64,000 nt of DNA from assembly GCF_030247185.1 (NCBI RefSeq), contig NC_080570.1:128518650-128582649 (forward strand). The letters are read 5' to 3'. This DNA is from Malaya genurostris (Eukaryota > Arthropoda > Insecta > Diptera > Culicidae). Numbering within the stretch: position 1 is the stretch's first letter; each line of letters starts with the position of its first letter. The notes below the pieces were generated by a model. The model had not been told where the DNA came from, made no database searches, and saw only the letters and a list, made by a program, of their open reading frames with translations. Of the stretch, positions 11,075-23,690 are shown piece after piece. The position numbers were made by a program, and so were the translations under genes.

Positions 11075-12395
11075 ACTCTTGAAGTCAATCTATCGAACAG
11101 AGACAGTAGATCTCGCCACTGGCTTATCTAGGGGGAGGGGGATACGAAGGGGGCATTAGGGGGGCGGCAAAGTAATCCTTGGGATCTTTTTTTTTTGGCT
11201 CGCCAAAGCCAGCTTTCCGGAGATGGAGTTCAGCTTTGTTTTTTTACTCATTAAACCAACGATGGGGACGGCAAATCTCTTATTTTGCGCCAGGCGTCAA
11301 CTTTCCTCGGTACGCCACTGGATCTCGCTCTAATGGTTTTCATATATGAGATGACTACTGTACCTGAGATGAATGGGTCTACCTTTACTTCTATTACTCC
11401 TTATTATTCCTACTACACAAATGAAGAAATGAGTTGAAATTATATGAAGATAACTAACGCAAATTCGAACGAATTTTGGTAAGTTTTTATACAGAATGTA
11501 ACATGTCTAAATATTTCTAATCGTTAGCATTATTTTTTTTACTGTCCACATACTTCACACATACATTAACAACTACAAAAGCTCCAACACCAATAAAAGT
11601 TACTGTTTGTGCTCAATATCTAGACTGCTAATCCAGTTAGATTTTTCATATCAAATAACGAATCTCTCATCAGAGTGTAGCAAACTGGTATAAAACTGTT
11701 ATGGCAACATGAACACGGAACCGCAAAACTAACTAGTCTAGAGTACTTACCACCTAATTCCATGGCTCCGTTCAATAACATAATTTTCGGTAAAGTGGAT
11801 CTAATTACATACTTTTTTTTCCTTAAGAAACTATACTGAAAAATAAGTTATATCTACACACCAGTATGTTATAATGACTCAACGGTTCAGTTTTATGGAC
11901 TCAATTTTAGGTTGAATGTGTGTCATCTAATTGAGCGAAATTCTCGATGTTGGGTGGTTTTACTGCTTGTGTTTTGACAATAATGGAGAGAGCGAATGAA
12001 AGAAAATATTAAGAACAACTCAAAATTAAGTAAAACGAAGTCAAACAGTAGGTAGTTTTTATTTTCCGCAAAGCCTTCAACGCTATACATAAAAAAGGTA
12101 GCGGTGATCAATAATAAGGTGGCAAACGAGATGGCAGTAACGAAATATCGACAATATTTTTGATTGTGTAGTTGAAACTTCATCGGATTGATGAAAATCT
12201 AAATGAACATTAGAACATGTCCCAAGTGCAAATGACAGTTTTTATTTGTTTACTTTCTCTTCCATCATATATCAGTAGATTTTTTTAAAAGAATTCTACA
12301 TTTTTGATTTATTGTGCTACCTAATGCTAAATCATGGTATTATTACATGAAATATCGGTAATACACCATTGCTATTCCAAAATTGCAACCAATTA
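11075..12395. other. Non-coding, nothing recognised
   Basis: 11130-11330 is a GC-richer patch with G-runs. 12215-12265 carries the end of the CAAGTGCAAATGACAG MITE family seen in full at 44414-44639. No gene is seen. Confidence 0.45.
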
Positions 12396-13612
12396 CACAC
12401 TTAAAACCATTTCTTGAGCTCGGCATATTAAAATGCCGAAACTGATCAGCAACACGTAAATTTGCTGATAGCTCAGTAATCAATACGCATGTTTCTGAAC
12501 TTCGTTAAATGCATTCACTGATATTTCGGTAAAATGCTTCATTTTGCCGAAATTTGACATAATTGCTTGCTGAATGTATCAGTAAACAACAGATATGCCG
12601 ACATCAGCAGCGACGTTTGCCGAGATTTCGGAATATGCGCTAGCTTTTGCCGAAATTCAGTACAACAGCTGTCATTTTTTGCCGCGTAAAATTTTCGCTT
12701 CGCATTGCGCGATTATTTTCTGATGAAATTCTCTAGTGAAAAAATGGATAATCTTCGAAGAAGTGTGGAACCACTTGCAAGTAAACATATTGAATAAATA
12801 GCTTGAATGTTTCGCTTTATTAAAAGCGACTTTATCAGAGCACTCGCGATTATAAGGGAAAACACCCAACTCGGGGCTCAAAGCGTCCTTGAGACAAAAC
12901 TTTGGGGGATATGCGAAAAAATAACCCAATGCATGGAATAATTCAATGGATCAAAGTAAGTTTATTTGAACAATACCGTATATGCATCATTAAATATTGA
13001 AAATTTTTGTAAACCAGAAATCAATGTATATATTCATTTTCATATTTCCAGCTCGACTCAAGCCATCCGGAAACGCCGCTGATGGTAGTGATGTCTGAGG
13101 AATTTGGCGAAGGAGACTGCTCATTAGTTTGGAGAGATGTAATAATTCCCATAGGACCGGAAATACTGTCAGCATTTAAAACTCTTTGCATGGTTTTTAC
13201 AGTATGCGAGCCTTCCGATATTTTTTTTAAATTTTTCTGTATGCTACATGCTGGCAACAAATTTGCAAGCCTCCTTTAAATGTTAATAAAATGAATTTTT
13301 GATCCTAAATGGCGTGTTTATAATGTTGAGAAATCACAAACAAAATTAATCTACTAGATTTTTAATTACTGATGACTCAGTAATTTATTTTTTCATTTTT
13401 TTCGTTTTATTGGATTGCCGAATATTCAGTGAACGTTTCACTGAGCAAACAGTAAATCTTATGCTGACGATTTCGGCAATATTTGACGTTTGTCAAATTT
13501 GAGGGTGCCGAGACGCTCAGTAATTTTATTTTTGCCGAGATGATTGCTGATTACTCGGCTGTGCGAATCTCGGCATATTTTTGCCGAGACTCAGCTATAA
13601 AATTTAAGTGTG
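12396..13612 (+). mobile_element. 1217-bp CTCGG-rich TIR element with internal spliced ORF
   Basis: The ends CACACTTAAA / TTTAAGTGTG are inverted and flanked by TA on both sides. Subterminal zones (12420-12680 and 13380-13600) are packed with TGCCGAGAT-type motifs in both orientations. Between them lies a non-repetitive segment with a likely intron and coding exons. A shorter copy at 10515-11070 shows that it is mobile or duplicated. The superfamily is unknown. Confidence 0.6.
12744..13279 (+). pseudogene. Decayed two-exon ORF inside the TIR element
   Basis: From the ATG at 12744 one frame reads MDNLRRSVEPLASKHIE, then two stops, then a 44-codon run (MFRFIKSDFIRALAII..) up to a stop near 12940. 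A +1 frame then reads MRKNNPMHGIIQWIK up to a strong donor AAA|GTAAGT at 12956. A 96-nt intron ends in TTTCCAG at 13051. The next exon (13052-13279) continues in phase 0 for 75 residues (LDSSHPETPLMVVMSEEF..) to a TAA. Stops and one frameshift mean that it is not functional as it stands, unless transcription starts at the second or third ATG. No domain is recognised. It is either the remains of the element's own gene or a captured host fragment. Confidence 0.45.
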
Positions 13613-13639
13613 TAAAATATTGAAATTTGCACTGAATGG

Positions 13640-15179
13640 ACTGACATGCGGGTAATTTGCATATGGGACAGACATGAGTTTATAAATTTTTCGCATTTTA
13701 CTGAACAAACCCTCAACTTTTATTGTAAGTTCTGAGAGTATATTGAGGATAGATTTCATTTCTCGAGCTAACTCAAAATTGGAGAAAATCGATATGCGAC
13801 TGATATGCGAGTATGGGAAGTACAGTCCAAATCGAAAATTGATGGTTTTAGTCTTTATTGGACCGTAATAATCAAAAGAGAGTCATTTGCATTTGGGAGC
13901 TTTTTTTAATGTTGGTCTTAAAATATTGTTTAAAAATCTTTTCAGGTTCCCGTAAATTCGAAGATTTAAAATTGCTATTCAGTCCTCATATGAAAAAAAA
14001 ATAAAAAAAGCAGTTTGTCATTTGAAAATCTCATAATTGAATGATATTCTCTCATTCACGATTTTTAAATTTTCATGTGGGCCGTCATATTATTAAATTT
14101 ACCTTTATTGATATAATAAATTTACCACTAACGATCAGCTTCTTTTGTTGCCTCATATCTATTATAAAAAGCTGAATCTGGATGAAAACTAGTTAGTTCA
14201 TTTGGATAAGGGAAAAACTGGTGAAACTAGCAATTGTTTTTTTTTTTAAATTACGAATACGGAAAGCATTTTGCCGCAACCACCGCATAGATATTGGCTT
14301 GCCTTCGTTGAACGTTTCAACCCACCAACAAAACGTACATCCGACTGTAGCATTATACAACAATACTTCTGACGTTCGGTCCAACGTTTAACGAATAGTC
14401 GACCATAAAACTCGTTCGGGATTTACTATACGATTTTATGTCAGTTTTGTTGAGTTAGTTCAAGAAGTTTGAATATCTCGTAGTGAGGTTGAATTTATGC
14501 GAACTCGAGCAAAATATTTTAAAAATATCAATAAATACGTTCATGAAGTGTTGAAAACAGTCAAAATTGAGTGCTTTAGTGGTAAGTGCATAGTTTGAGA
14601 AAATGTTATTTTTAAAAAATATCAAAGCCGGTACCAAAGTTGAACCGGGCTGTGGTGGTAAAAAAACAACACATTCCATTGAAAAATATGAAATTCACAT
14701 TGATTTTTGCCTCTTGCGCCGCGGATGAAGCGTATTGGTATTGGTGTAAACGGAATTACAATGTTCTGTTTGATCATCCATGATTGCGAGCACCTTCTGG
14801 TACTATGCTCGACTTGTGGCAGCCGGAAAGAGAGCGAACGCACCATAATCAAAATATTATAGGCAAGAGTTGTGCGATGTTCGCCATGCAAACGTAAACA
14901 CAAACATTTGAAAAGAAGTGTGCGGGGTGCAACGGGAGTATGCGTCTGTGTTGGTATAACCTGTTCTTCGAACAGTGCGATCAGCATTGCAAACGAGCTG
15001 GAATGAAAAAAAATCCTAATTTACAATAAATTGTAAATTAACATAAGTAAAAATAATTTTGAAGAAATTTTTCAAAAACTAACTTTTGATTAGTTTTTAT
15101 GAAAGTTATTTTTGCATGTAGGTATAATTTATTGTACTATGAATGCATTTGTCACAAGTGCAAATGTAGTTTTACCCAC
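13640..15179. other. Non-coding; MITE fragments only
   Basis: About 13840-13930 is a diverged end of the TA-MITE family of 44414-44639 (ACCGTAATAATCAAAAGAGAG). The open frame at 14622-14987 on the minus strand has no recognisable domain. No supported gene. Confidence 0.45.
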
Positions 15180-15684
15180 GCAGAGATGTTATATACTCGC
15201 ACTTGGCAACGCTGGGGCCAGTTGTCTCTCCACTCGCTAACCATATCAAAATAGAGTCGTGTTCACGTTAGACTAATCGCCTTTCGTATGGTTTGCAATT
15301 TGATAACTTTATTTTCCTATCTTCCGCAACCTTAAATTCCTAGGAAAAACGTAAACAGTGAACAAGAAAACATCGTTTGATCGATGAGATACGTGCATCG
15401 CCCCAGACGAGTGACGAAAGGAATCTTGAAAAACTGGATTTATTGGTGAAAACTGAGAAAAGGTGAATCGTGAAAAGTTGCGAAGCGAAGAAAAATATCT
15501 CGGAAAAGCTCCATCGTATCGATCTTTATCTAGTGATTGTTGTTTTGCAGCAGCAGATTGTGTGCTGAGTGGAACAGTGCGGACAGTCGGAAAATTATTC
15601 ATTCTGTGATTACGGAATTGTACGACCTATTTATTTAAGCCGCACTTCCGCGGAACAGTAAAACACACGACAGTTGGTTTTCAG
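15180..15684 (+). promoter_or_regulatory. Candidate promoter and non-coding first exon of FoxK
   Basis: This is a GC-richer stretch than its flanks, free of recognisable transposon sequence. It ends in an excellent exon/intron junction, TTTTCAG|GTGAGT, with the donor at 15685. The nearest matching plus-strand acceptor in front of a coding exon is TCTGGTTTCAG at 36731, just before the FoxK start codon. The implied intron is 21 kb. The transcription start is not fixed. Linkage to FoxK is inference from orientation and splice signals only. Confidence 0.35.
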
Positions 15685-16719
15685 GTGAGTTGCATTTTTC
15701 ACTATTGTTTATGTCAATGCGTATTTATAAGCCTAGGTACGCTCCAGATTATTCTTAATCACGTGTCAACTCGATTGTATAATGTCGAAACCACGCGTTC
15801 CGCAAAAAATATATATATGGCTGTTCAAAATAAACAATACGTATTGCAACGCTAGTCGAGTGCTTCCACGAGTATTGACTGATGTTTTGAAGATATTAAA
15901 TAAACATTAGCTCAACTAGGCTGAACGACCACAGAAAGAATTCTACATAGATTTATTGCGGCTCAGAACGGGAACCATTTTGTTATTCATATTATGATAA
16001 ACAAATAAAATCTCGCCCCCTCCATAATGCCTTTGCCCCATTATATGTATACTTTACGCGAGGAAACCACGGTGCTGAGTGCTGCTCACTATAACATCAT
16101 CACGTCGTCTTCATGAGATGAGAATATCCATGTTTGTGGTACGGAGAAGTGCCTGTAGATATAGCGACTGTAAACACTGTACTTGTGGTCTTGTTTTTTA
16201 GCGTTGTGTTGCATCACATACTGAATTTCTGGACCGCGCTGCTTTGCTTGGTTTTCGGTGAACAGAAACATAATCACATTAGTTAGATCACTGAACAGGT
16301 GTGTGATGTTCAGTGTCTTGCATTTTATGCTGGGCCGTTAAATCTGCTAGAGCACGAGTGTACCACGAGGCTGAAATCAGTCAGTGCTTAGGTATTTGTA
16401 TGACGAGGTAGTATTTTTTTTATTTTCATCTCTCTATTTTAGTGAAATTCTATAGTGAGTGCAAATTCGACAACAATTTGATATTTAAATTTCAAATATA
16501 ATACACTCAAGTATTTTTTATGCGGGAGCTACGCATTGCATAAAAAACCGCATAACTTCAAAAATTTGCAATGAAAAACCGTACAGTTTTGAAAATTCGA
16601 ATGAAAAATATAATTATAATTCATTTAAAAAAGTATATATAGTATGTTTCTTATTATTATGTTTCGTAAACATACTAAATATACACTAAGGCAAAATAAT
16701 AAGGAATTTCATAATTTTG
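15685..16719. other. Presumed FoxK intron 1, start; nothing recognised
   Basis: AT-rich. 16510-16600 resembles the CGCATAAAAACCGCATAA repeat also seen at 32520-32600 and 33750-33870. Confidence 0.4.
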
Positions 16720-17303
16720 CATTAATTATGGTTTCGGCTTTAGCGGTCTATTAAATAAGAACGGTTGTTATATACTGCCCGACGTTTCGACCACTGGTTA
16801 TGGTCTTTTTCAAGGGAAACTGTAAGTTTATTGGTTATAAATGATATTACAAAAATATTAAAAAAAAAAATCACTATCTTATCGTTCTTTGTCTAAAAAT
16901 CGTATGCCCACGAACGGTTGTTTACATAATAACAAAGCTTCTTTCGTCACTTTTCTAAAAAATACAAAAAACATATGTGCGATCACAAAAACCTGTTCAT
17001 TTACAATCATTAAAATATTTTAATTAAACTGATTTCTTACGTTGCACTAATAACGTTTGTTTTAAACATTAGCCTGTTTTACTACTATGCACTACCTAAC
17101 GTCACTTTCAAAGATGGTGGGTAAATGATGAGATGGTGCTGAATTCAGTGAACTTATTTGCGTGAGTGAGCTTGAGCGAGTATATGAAGATGATAATTTA
17201 TCATTTCCCTTGAAAAAGACCATAACCAGTGGTCGAAACGTCGGGCAGTATATAACAGCCGTTCTTATTTAACAGACCGCTAAAGCCGAAACCATAATTA
17301 ATG
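16720..17303. mobile_element. 584-bp element with ~97-bp inverted termini, Penelope-like end motif
   Basis: 16720-16817 and 17206-17303 are almost perfect reverse complements. Each terminus carries CTTGAAAAAGACC, a short loop and GGTCGAAACGTCGGGC. The self-complementary GACC/GGTC followed by GAAACGTC resembles the hammerhead-ribozyme-bearing terminal repeats of Penelope-like elements. No reverse transcriptase is left in the 390-bp centre. The family call is tentative; the inverted repeat itself is certain. Confidence 0.6.
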
Positions 17304-17754
17304 TAGAATATTTGTACGGTCGTACTAATCATCTTTCGAATTTCATAATGATTTCGTATGATTTTTAGCCACAAGAATACCGTAAGCGAATCCCCCCTCG
17401 GCCAGAGTAGCCCATAAAGGGAAAAAAAAAGAAAAAAAAGAAAAGAATATCGTAAGCGAATCATAAGACAGCCTTATGAAATCCCGAAAATAGGAATTCC
17501 AATAAATCGCTTTATGAAATTCATAAGAAATTTTTAGGAACATTGTGCGAAATTTCTATGATAAACATAACTTCTCTCATATATCTTATAAGTTGTTCGT
17601 ATGAAAACTATAATAGTGATAGATAAGATGTATATTGCAGAGGTATATTTTTCATATTTATCTTATGAAATTATGATTTTGATGATTTTTTATGTATCAT
17701 AAGACTTGCCTTATGATTTTCACAACTCAATTTGCTTGAGTATATACAAAAAAG
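17304..17754. other. Intronic filler, nothing recognised
   Basis: AT-rich, with an A/G-rich run at 17418-17450. Confidence 0.4.
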
Positions 17755-17945
17755 TCCTGGCATTACATTCCTATTGTAGAATTTGGCCTTTCTGTTTCAA
17801 CAGACTTCGCAGTCGATTCTTAGTGTACAGAATCATTGCATGGCTAGTACTATGGATCCTACTGACACTAAGAATCCTTCCAGGTCGGGATCGAACATAC
17901 GACAATTGGCTTGCAAGACCAGCATTGAACCGCCAACCCGGGACG
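17755..17945 (-). mobile_element. tRNA-derived SINE (Feilai-like), minus copy
   Basis: On the minus strand it begins GGGTTGGCGGTTCAATGC, then has a good pol III B box (GTTCGATCC) and a body containing GGATTCTTAGTGTCAGTAGG and CTAAGAATCGACTGC. It ends near TGTAATGCCAGGACTT. The same order of segments recurs at 60108-60318. Not a functional tRNA gene: no cloverleaf beyond the boxes. Confidence 0.7.
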
Positions 17946-18284
17946 AGTATATACTAATAATATAATGAATAATTCCTATTTATACATCAAGATGCCCGGA
18001 AAATACTTCAATCCTCAATAAGCGGGCCTATAATAATGTTCTGTTTTGGACATGTGATATCTGTTTATAGCTTGAATTAAAGAAATATTTAAAAAAAGAC
18101 GGATGGGTAATGTCAAAATCATAACTGGAAGACGCGAATACGAACAAAACTGACATGCTTCTTTTATGCATCCGAATCAATTAGTTGATTGTTGTGTGAA
18201 TTTTGCAACTTATACTGCTTCACTTCTAGAATTGTTACGGTACATCTATACCAAAGTATGATTGAAATTGGACTACTTAATCTG

Positions 18285-18695
18285 AATCCTGGAAATAAGT
18301 TCTGAAACTGAATTTAGGGACTCAATTCTGAATCTGAATTCAGGAATTAAATTCAGGTTCAGAAGACAGTTTCAAAATTAAAATCTCTAATCAGAATTCA
18401 TATCATGAATTTTGTTTCAGAACACTGAATTTTGTTCCGGACTGAGAAGAAGGACACGAATTCCGAACTTAAATTAAGGCACTAAAATCAGTTCCAAATA
18501 TCTAGTACCAGAATTTAGAATGTAGATTCAGTTCCAAAGCCTTAGTTTTAACTTTTGAACCTGTATTCTGGAACTAAGTTCCAAATCTGCAGTCTGATAC
18601 TAAATTCTAAATATAAAATTTAGTTCAAAGTTCTCGTGAACCAGAATCCAGGTTCTCAATTCAGTTTCAAAATTTAGTTTCTGAATCCAATCCGA
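18285..18695. repeat. Second 13-bp minisatellite array with alternating orientation
   Basis: Same GAATTCTGGACCT-type unit as 1320-4560. Blocks of units change strand several times: forward near 18290 and 18560, reverse near 18350-18540 and 18650-18690. Confidence 0.7.
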
Positions 18696-18699
18696 ATGA

Positions 18700-20904
18700 G
18701 GCTTTTTACAAGTGAATGAGAGTGCAACCTGAGTGTTTGAGGCTTCATACCCCGTAGAAGGTCTGGTTGGAACTGACTGTTCGTCTCGCTTGAGCGGTCT
18801 CGCCTCAAAGCCGTCGTTCGGGTGCGAAAAAGTTAAGCAAGCGTAATGAGTTTTCTACATTGTTTCCAAAAGTTAGAGAAAACTATTTTTTTTTAGTTAT
18901 TGTTATCAACTCTGTTAAAAAATTAGTCATAAATTGCTGATCATATTTCTGATGGCATGGAGAAAGAATTATGTTGAAGCGTTAAGTACAATGAGAGTTA
19001 TTCACAATTAAGGTCTACCCATTCATTCACAGGGTGGATTTTAATAAGACGTCCCATAGTACAGTAAGACGTATTCATGTCAAAACTAAACAGAGGCGAT
19101 TTGAGCCTATCCCAAAAACCGGGAAGTTTTTAACTAAAAACGGGGAAATTGAAAGCGGCAATTCAGTTGCCAGCTGCCATAGGCCTAGGATGTGAAAAGT
19201 ATGAAATATATCTACGGTGCCTCCAAGCGTAGTAGCTTGTGAAGGAGCAGATTTTCTATTCAGCTTCATATGCTTGCTCGTGAAATCAATGAATTTAATA
19301 TTATCTTGTTTTGAGACAAAATTTGACGTACTTGATTTCTTAATCCGCATAGAAATATGAATTATTTTTAGAAAAAACACCTTTTCAACCAATTCGGATG
19401 TTTAGTTGTGTTAACAAATTCTTTCCTTTCGCCACATTTAAATCTGTATGTTTCAGGAGAAATAAAATACAGATTAATCTGTATATGTGGCAACCCTGTT
19501 TCGCACGGCATATTTCGAAACGACACCCATACTAGTATAACGATGTGTTCTACATCAATACTTTCATTTTCGCATTGCGTGATAGCGTGGCCCGTCGTAA
19601 TTGAATGTGTCTGTGACAGCGAAATCTTTTCAACTTCCATTTTGATGAATCTGATGCTTTTGGTAGGAAATTGAGAAAATTTAATTAATTCTTAATGATG
19701 ATCTGTGGGACTGAAAAATGCCTTGAATTGTTACGACCAACACGAACTGCATTTAGATCTGAGATGCCTTTTGGCGCGTACACTGGGTAAACTCGTTCGA
19801 AATTTGACTAGAAATTCATTGTGATTTTGTCGTCGTGAATCGGTTTTTTGATAATTAATATATAAATTATTCTTTTTGAGGTCGGTTACACATGAACGTT
19901 CAGGTTCAAACATCGCCTGCGTACGTTTATATCCCAAGTAGGAAATTTTTTACGTTAGCTTTTTGTGACTAATTTGCAACAAGAAATTGGTGTGCTTGTT
20001 ACTAACATCTAAATACATGCGTGACTCTAAAAGCACAGTTTCTACTGAAATAACTTATCTTACCAAAACATGAAAACAACTTGTTTTAAAATAAACTAGT
20101 TAAAATTTAGTGACCATCGACATTATAAACATTGAATGAATTCGGAATGCTTTTCTATCAATAATAAAAAGGCAGTATAGTACTTGTAATTACAAACTTT
20201 ATACAAGGTATTTTAAAACTACCGGGCAGAATCCAATTCTAATTAACTGTTTTTTTACGCGCCTTCAATCAAAATCTGTTTATGAAGATATGAAAAATAA
20301 ACAACGAAATAACCCTATGTTAAGAATGCTCATCCAAGTAGAGTGATTTCTCATTATTTTGAATTCATATATCATGAGAAAATGACTATTCTGTCTTTCA
20401 TTATTTTCGACAAAAAGTACTTTTGAAAAAAGTAATATTCTAATTTTATTTATGTTTTATCGACTACTTGAAACTACATAGTGTGTTCGCCATATTCAAG
20501 CCAACAAATCTTGTCTAGGTTACATTTTCGTTATCATTAACGATAACTTACAAACTATAATTATATCAATGTTTATGTTTTAAAGAAACACTGCTGTCAC
20601 CTTGTTTTAAGCAGTGTTATATAAAAAACATGTTCGTGCTCTTGTTGCGAAATAGTTTGGATTTAGTCGTATCAGAACTAGTTTCGAATTGTTTCTTGAG
20701 ATAATTATGTCATATAATCTACCAAGATAAATTCTCATCGTTTCCTCGCCCCACCAACACCACTCCTTTCCTGCGACGCGAGCGGGTCATTTCGCCGGAT
20801 TTTCGTTTACATCACATAATGAACGAGAAAACTTCAAATTCGAGTTATTCATCAAACTTATCTATTTGTTTGTATGTCTCCTGGATAATAACGCAGCCAC
20901 ATAA
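18700..20904. other. Intronic filler with a fragment of a CCGGGAAA-type hAT repeat
   Basis: 19110-19185 (AAAAACCGGGAAG..AACGGGGAAATTG..CAGTTGCC) belongs to the family seen at 45350-45440 and 47600-47690. The open frames at 19075-19674 overlap on both strands and have no domain. Nothing else is supported. Confidence 0.45.
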
Positions 20905-21480
20905 CCGAAGCCAAGATGGCTCGGAGGCACTACCAAAGATAAACTCAAGATGGAGTAGTCTGCGATTTCTTATGTATCATTTGAATAGGACCCCTCGATG
21001 AGCTCGGTTCACTGTCAGTTTCAGTATTTTGAAGCAAAACAACAAGCGTCTGATCGCTAGATGCGTCGTAGCTATGACAATGATTGTTAATGTTTGGAAA
21101 AATATCAAATTACAGTATGGACGATATTGAACAATTTTGCCTCATACCCAGTGATTCTTGCAATAAGAAAGTAAAAACTACTTAGAACCATTGCCTAGAA
21201 TTTATTTAGTTTGTTATTGCCTCATACCATGAAGCATTAAAGTCAATGGTGGCAAGAAATCATTATGTGCTGAATGTAAACATATGTTTGATTCCTTCCT
21301 TGAATCGTTTCCATGGCATCTTGTCGGAACTAGTCGACGCTTATTAACGGAGGGTCAATAAAATTACATTATTACTGAACCAACTGGTTCACGATTACTG
21401 ACCCAACATTTTTCATTGAATCGTATGAGACATTGTAATCTTGAGTTTATCTTTGGCACTACGCCGCCATTGGCACTCAG
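20905..21480 (+). mobile_element. ~570-bp TIR element, copy 1 (inverted copy at 47930-48670)
   Basis: The left end CCAAGATGGC..CACTACCAAAGATAAACTC and the right end GAGTTTATCTTTGGCACTACGCCGCCATTGG are imperfect inverted repeats of about 40 bp. The interior matches 47930-48670 in the opposite orientation, with landmarks AACAACAAGCGTCTGAT and TTGTCGGAACTAGTCGACG. Confidence 0.65.
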
Positions 21481-21714
21481 TTATCGGGAAATATCACAAA
21501 CAATTGCCTGGTAGATACTTCAATGAAGTCAACAAGTTTTTTTGGGAATTCCGTTCCGAAAATTATGAAATGAAAAGAAAATTAAAAAAAATCATTTAAT
21601 CTTTCTGGATTATTTCATAACTACGATTGTAGTTCAACAAAACGGTAGTAAACATCATTTTTTAATTTGTCTTTATTTCAAATCAATACCAATCACAGTT
21701 TGAAGATTGTTGAA

Positions 21715-21776
21715 GAATTCGCCGAAATGACCTTTTCGGCGAAATGGCATTCGGCGAAATGGCATTCGGCGAAATG
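21715..21776. repeat. 15-bp tandem repeat TTCGGCGAAATGGCA
   Basis: About three and a half units, with an inverted partial unit at its left end. Related TTTCGCCGAAA motifs occur at 28918-28960, 29765 and 49150-49290. Confidence 0.65.
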
Positions 21777-21779
21777 ACC

Positions 21780-21870
21780 CTGATCCCCTGTGACGCTTGT
21801 GGTGGTGCAGAGAATTCTTCGGTCACTAATAGCAACAAGTGTTGAACTAACATTCCTTCCCTTCCTAAGG
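21780..21870 (+). mobile_element. Short fragment of the LINE whose 3' end lies at 23390-23690
   Basis: It shares about 80 bp with 23393-23470 (GTGACGCTTGTGG.., AACAAGTGTTG.ACTAACAT). Confidence 0.5.
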
Positions 21871-22439
21871 TGACTTGCATGGATGTGGCCAACATGCAAT
21901 TTCAACTGGTCACGGGAAACTCACAGGTGGTAAAAATGTTAGCTGCCAACATCGTTTGCGAAATAAATAAAAATAGGGTAACTGTTCCCTATTTCATCTG
22001 AGCTCCTATTTCCATCTCATCCCTTCACCTCATTACTTTGAACATGTATAATATCTTACAACGTACCTGAACCAAACTGTAGAATGTTTTAAAATGATTA
22101 TTCAAGCCATTGTCATACTTTGGCATTGGAAGAAATGGTTTTAAATGCTTCGGTGATAGTTTTTTAATTTATAACAAACTCACTTTTCAATTTCGGACAC
22201 ATTTTCGTCTCAAGATTAACGGTTCGTCATGTGCCTACAAATCGATTCGTCTCAAAACATGATCACTATTTCGCACATATACTACACTACTATTGAATGC
22301 TGGATGACTTCATAATTAGTAATGTTCACTTGCAAATTGTTTAATTAACGATTAAAAATTTCAAAAATTACCCGACAATCAATAAAAGTCTTCAAGAATA
22401 TGAGATTAAAGTTTTTCACTTAGTTCACTTGATTGCGCT

Positions 22440-22800
22440 TTGTGAGGGGCTGGGGTCCACTAGGAGATTGATAGTACCTATTAGCTCTCTCCGGACAGTA
22501 TCAGCCTAGATGCCGTGTGGAATCCGGCGGAAAAAAACTGAACCAAGAATAGATCCACTGGGTTCCTGCTTCCATGTCGTAAATGGCGATAATTGCAGGA
22601 GTTTCTTTTTCCTTTCAGTTATCAGATATTTTCAATGTTTTACTTCTGATTACTCAATTTTACTAAATTATCTCTTCATTCAACCTATCAATTTCCGTCT
22701 AACTTCGAAAAAAAGTTTCTAATTTAGAATGTTTTCTTCCTCCATGTTATTGATTGTCTGTCAGGATTATAAATTGAATGATAAATAAATAAATAATCTA
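22440..22800 (+). mobile_element. Probable LINE 3' end with (AAAT)n tail
   Basis: The short open stretch at 22510-22600 looks like the last residues of a LINE ORF followed by a 3' UTR and ATAAATAAATAAATAAT near 22780-22796. It is 5'-truncated. Confidence 0.45.
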
Positions 22801-23389
22801 TAACTATTGCGCAAATCCGTTGATATTACAAAGTTAATAACAGAGACAATATTGAACACGTAGTAAAAAACACTTGATATTAATATTTCAAAAAATAAAT
22901 TAATATTTTTCTTGGTAGCCGGCTGCCCAGATCAACCAATATAACGAATTAATAGTTTTAATAAGTAATTAAAATAAGAAAGCGGAAATAATAAAGAACA
23001 ATAAATAATAAATAAAGACGCGCGTGAAATCTGTTGACCTTTATTTGGTGATTTAAAATGATTTTATAACAACTGTTTAGAATATGTCAATGCAATGAAT
23101 CAACTATTTTGTCTAAATCCTATTCACTCGTTTATTTTGTATCGCGTAATTTCTTATATAAAAATAGGTAAGTTTTTATTCGTTACGCGATAGTATTGCA
23201 AATCTTTCTTCATTTTACTCGAATAAGAGCTGTGAATCAAGACTTTCCGGGACTTCAATATAGGATATTGTTGAAACGTTTACTCGGGAAATCAGTGAGT
23301 TTAGTGGTGCATCCGAGCATCTTAAAACCGGAACATACTGAGTCGCGCGCGAATGCGACCAATACTGAATTTTTTACTAACAAATATCC

Positions 23390-23690
23390 TTCTCCCGTGA
23401 CACTTGTGGAGTGCGCAGTAGTATATACGGCCTCTAGTAACAACAAGTGTTGGACTAACATCCCTTCCCATTCCTTAGACGATCTACGTTCGGGCCTGGC
23501 CGGCGCCGGTACTGATCAATGAATTCTGGGATTACCAGAAGATGTACATTGAAGGATGATTTACCAGTCCCAGGTCGGATCATCTAGAAACTCCCTGTAC
23601 AATTTCAGCTAATCCCGATCAGTAATGGAGTAGCAACCAGGGGTGGTCGCTCAAGCTCAAGCTCAAGCTCAAGTTCACTTGATTGCGCTT
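23390..23690 (+). mobile_element. LINE 3' end with (GCTCAA)n tail
   Basis: The GC-richer 3' UTR (CGGGCCTGGCCGGCGCCGGT at about 23490-23510) ends in four hexamer repeats, GCTCAAGCTCAAGCTCAAG, at about 23648-23673. Hexamer tails are seen in several RTE/LOA-like mosquito LINEs. The clade is not assigned. Confidence 0.5.

Noticed and set aside
14622..14987. 121-codon minus-strand frame
   Set aside because: No recognisable domain; begins at a non-ATG in AT-rich sequence with no splice support.
21715..21776. CRISPR-like short repeats
   Set aside because: Units are directly adjacent without spacers, and the genome is eukaryotic.
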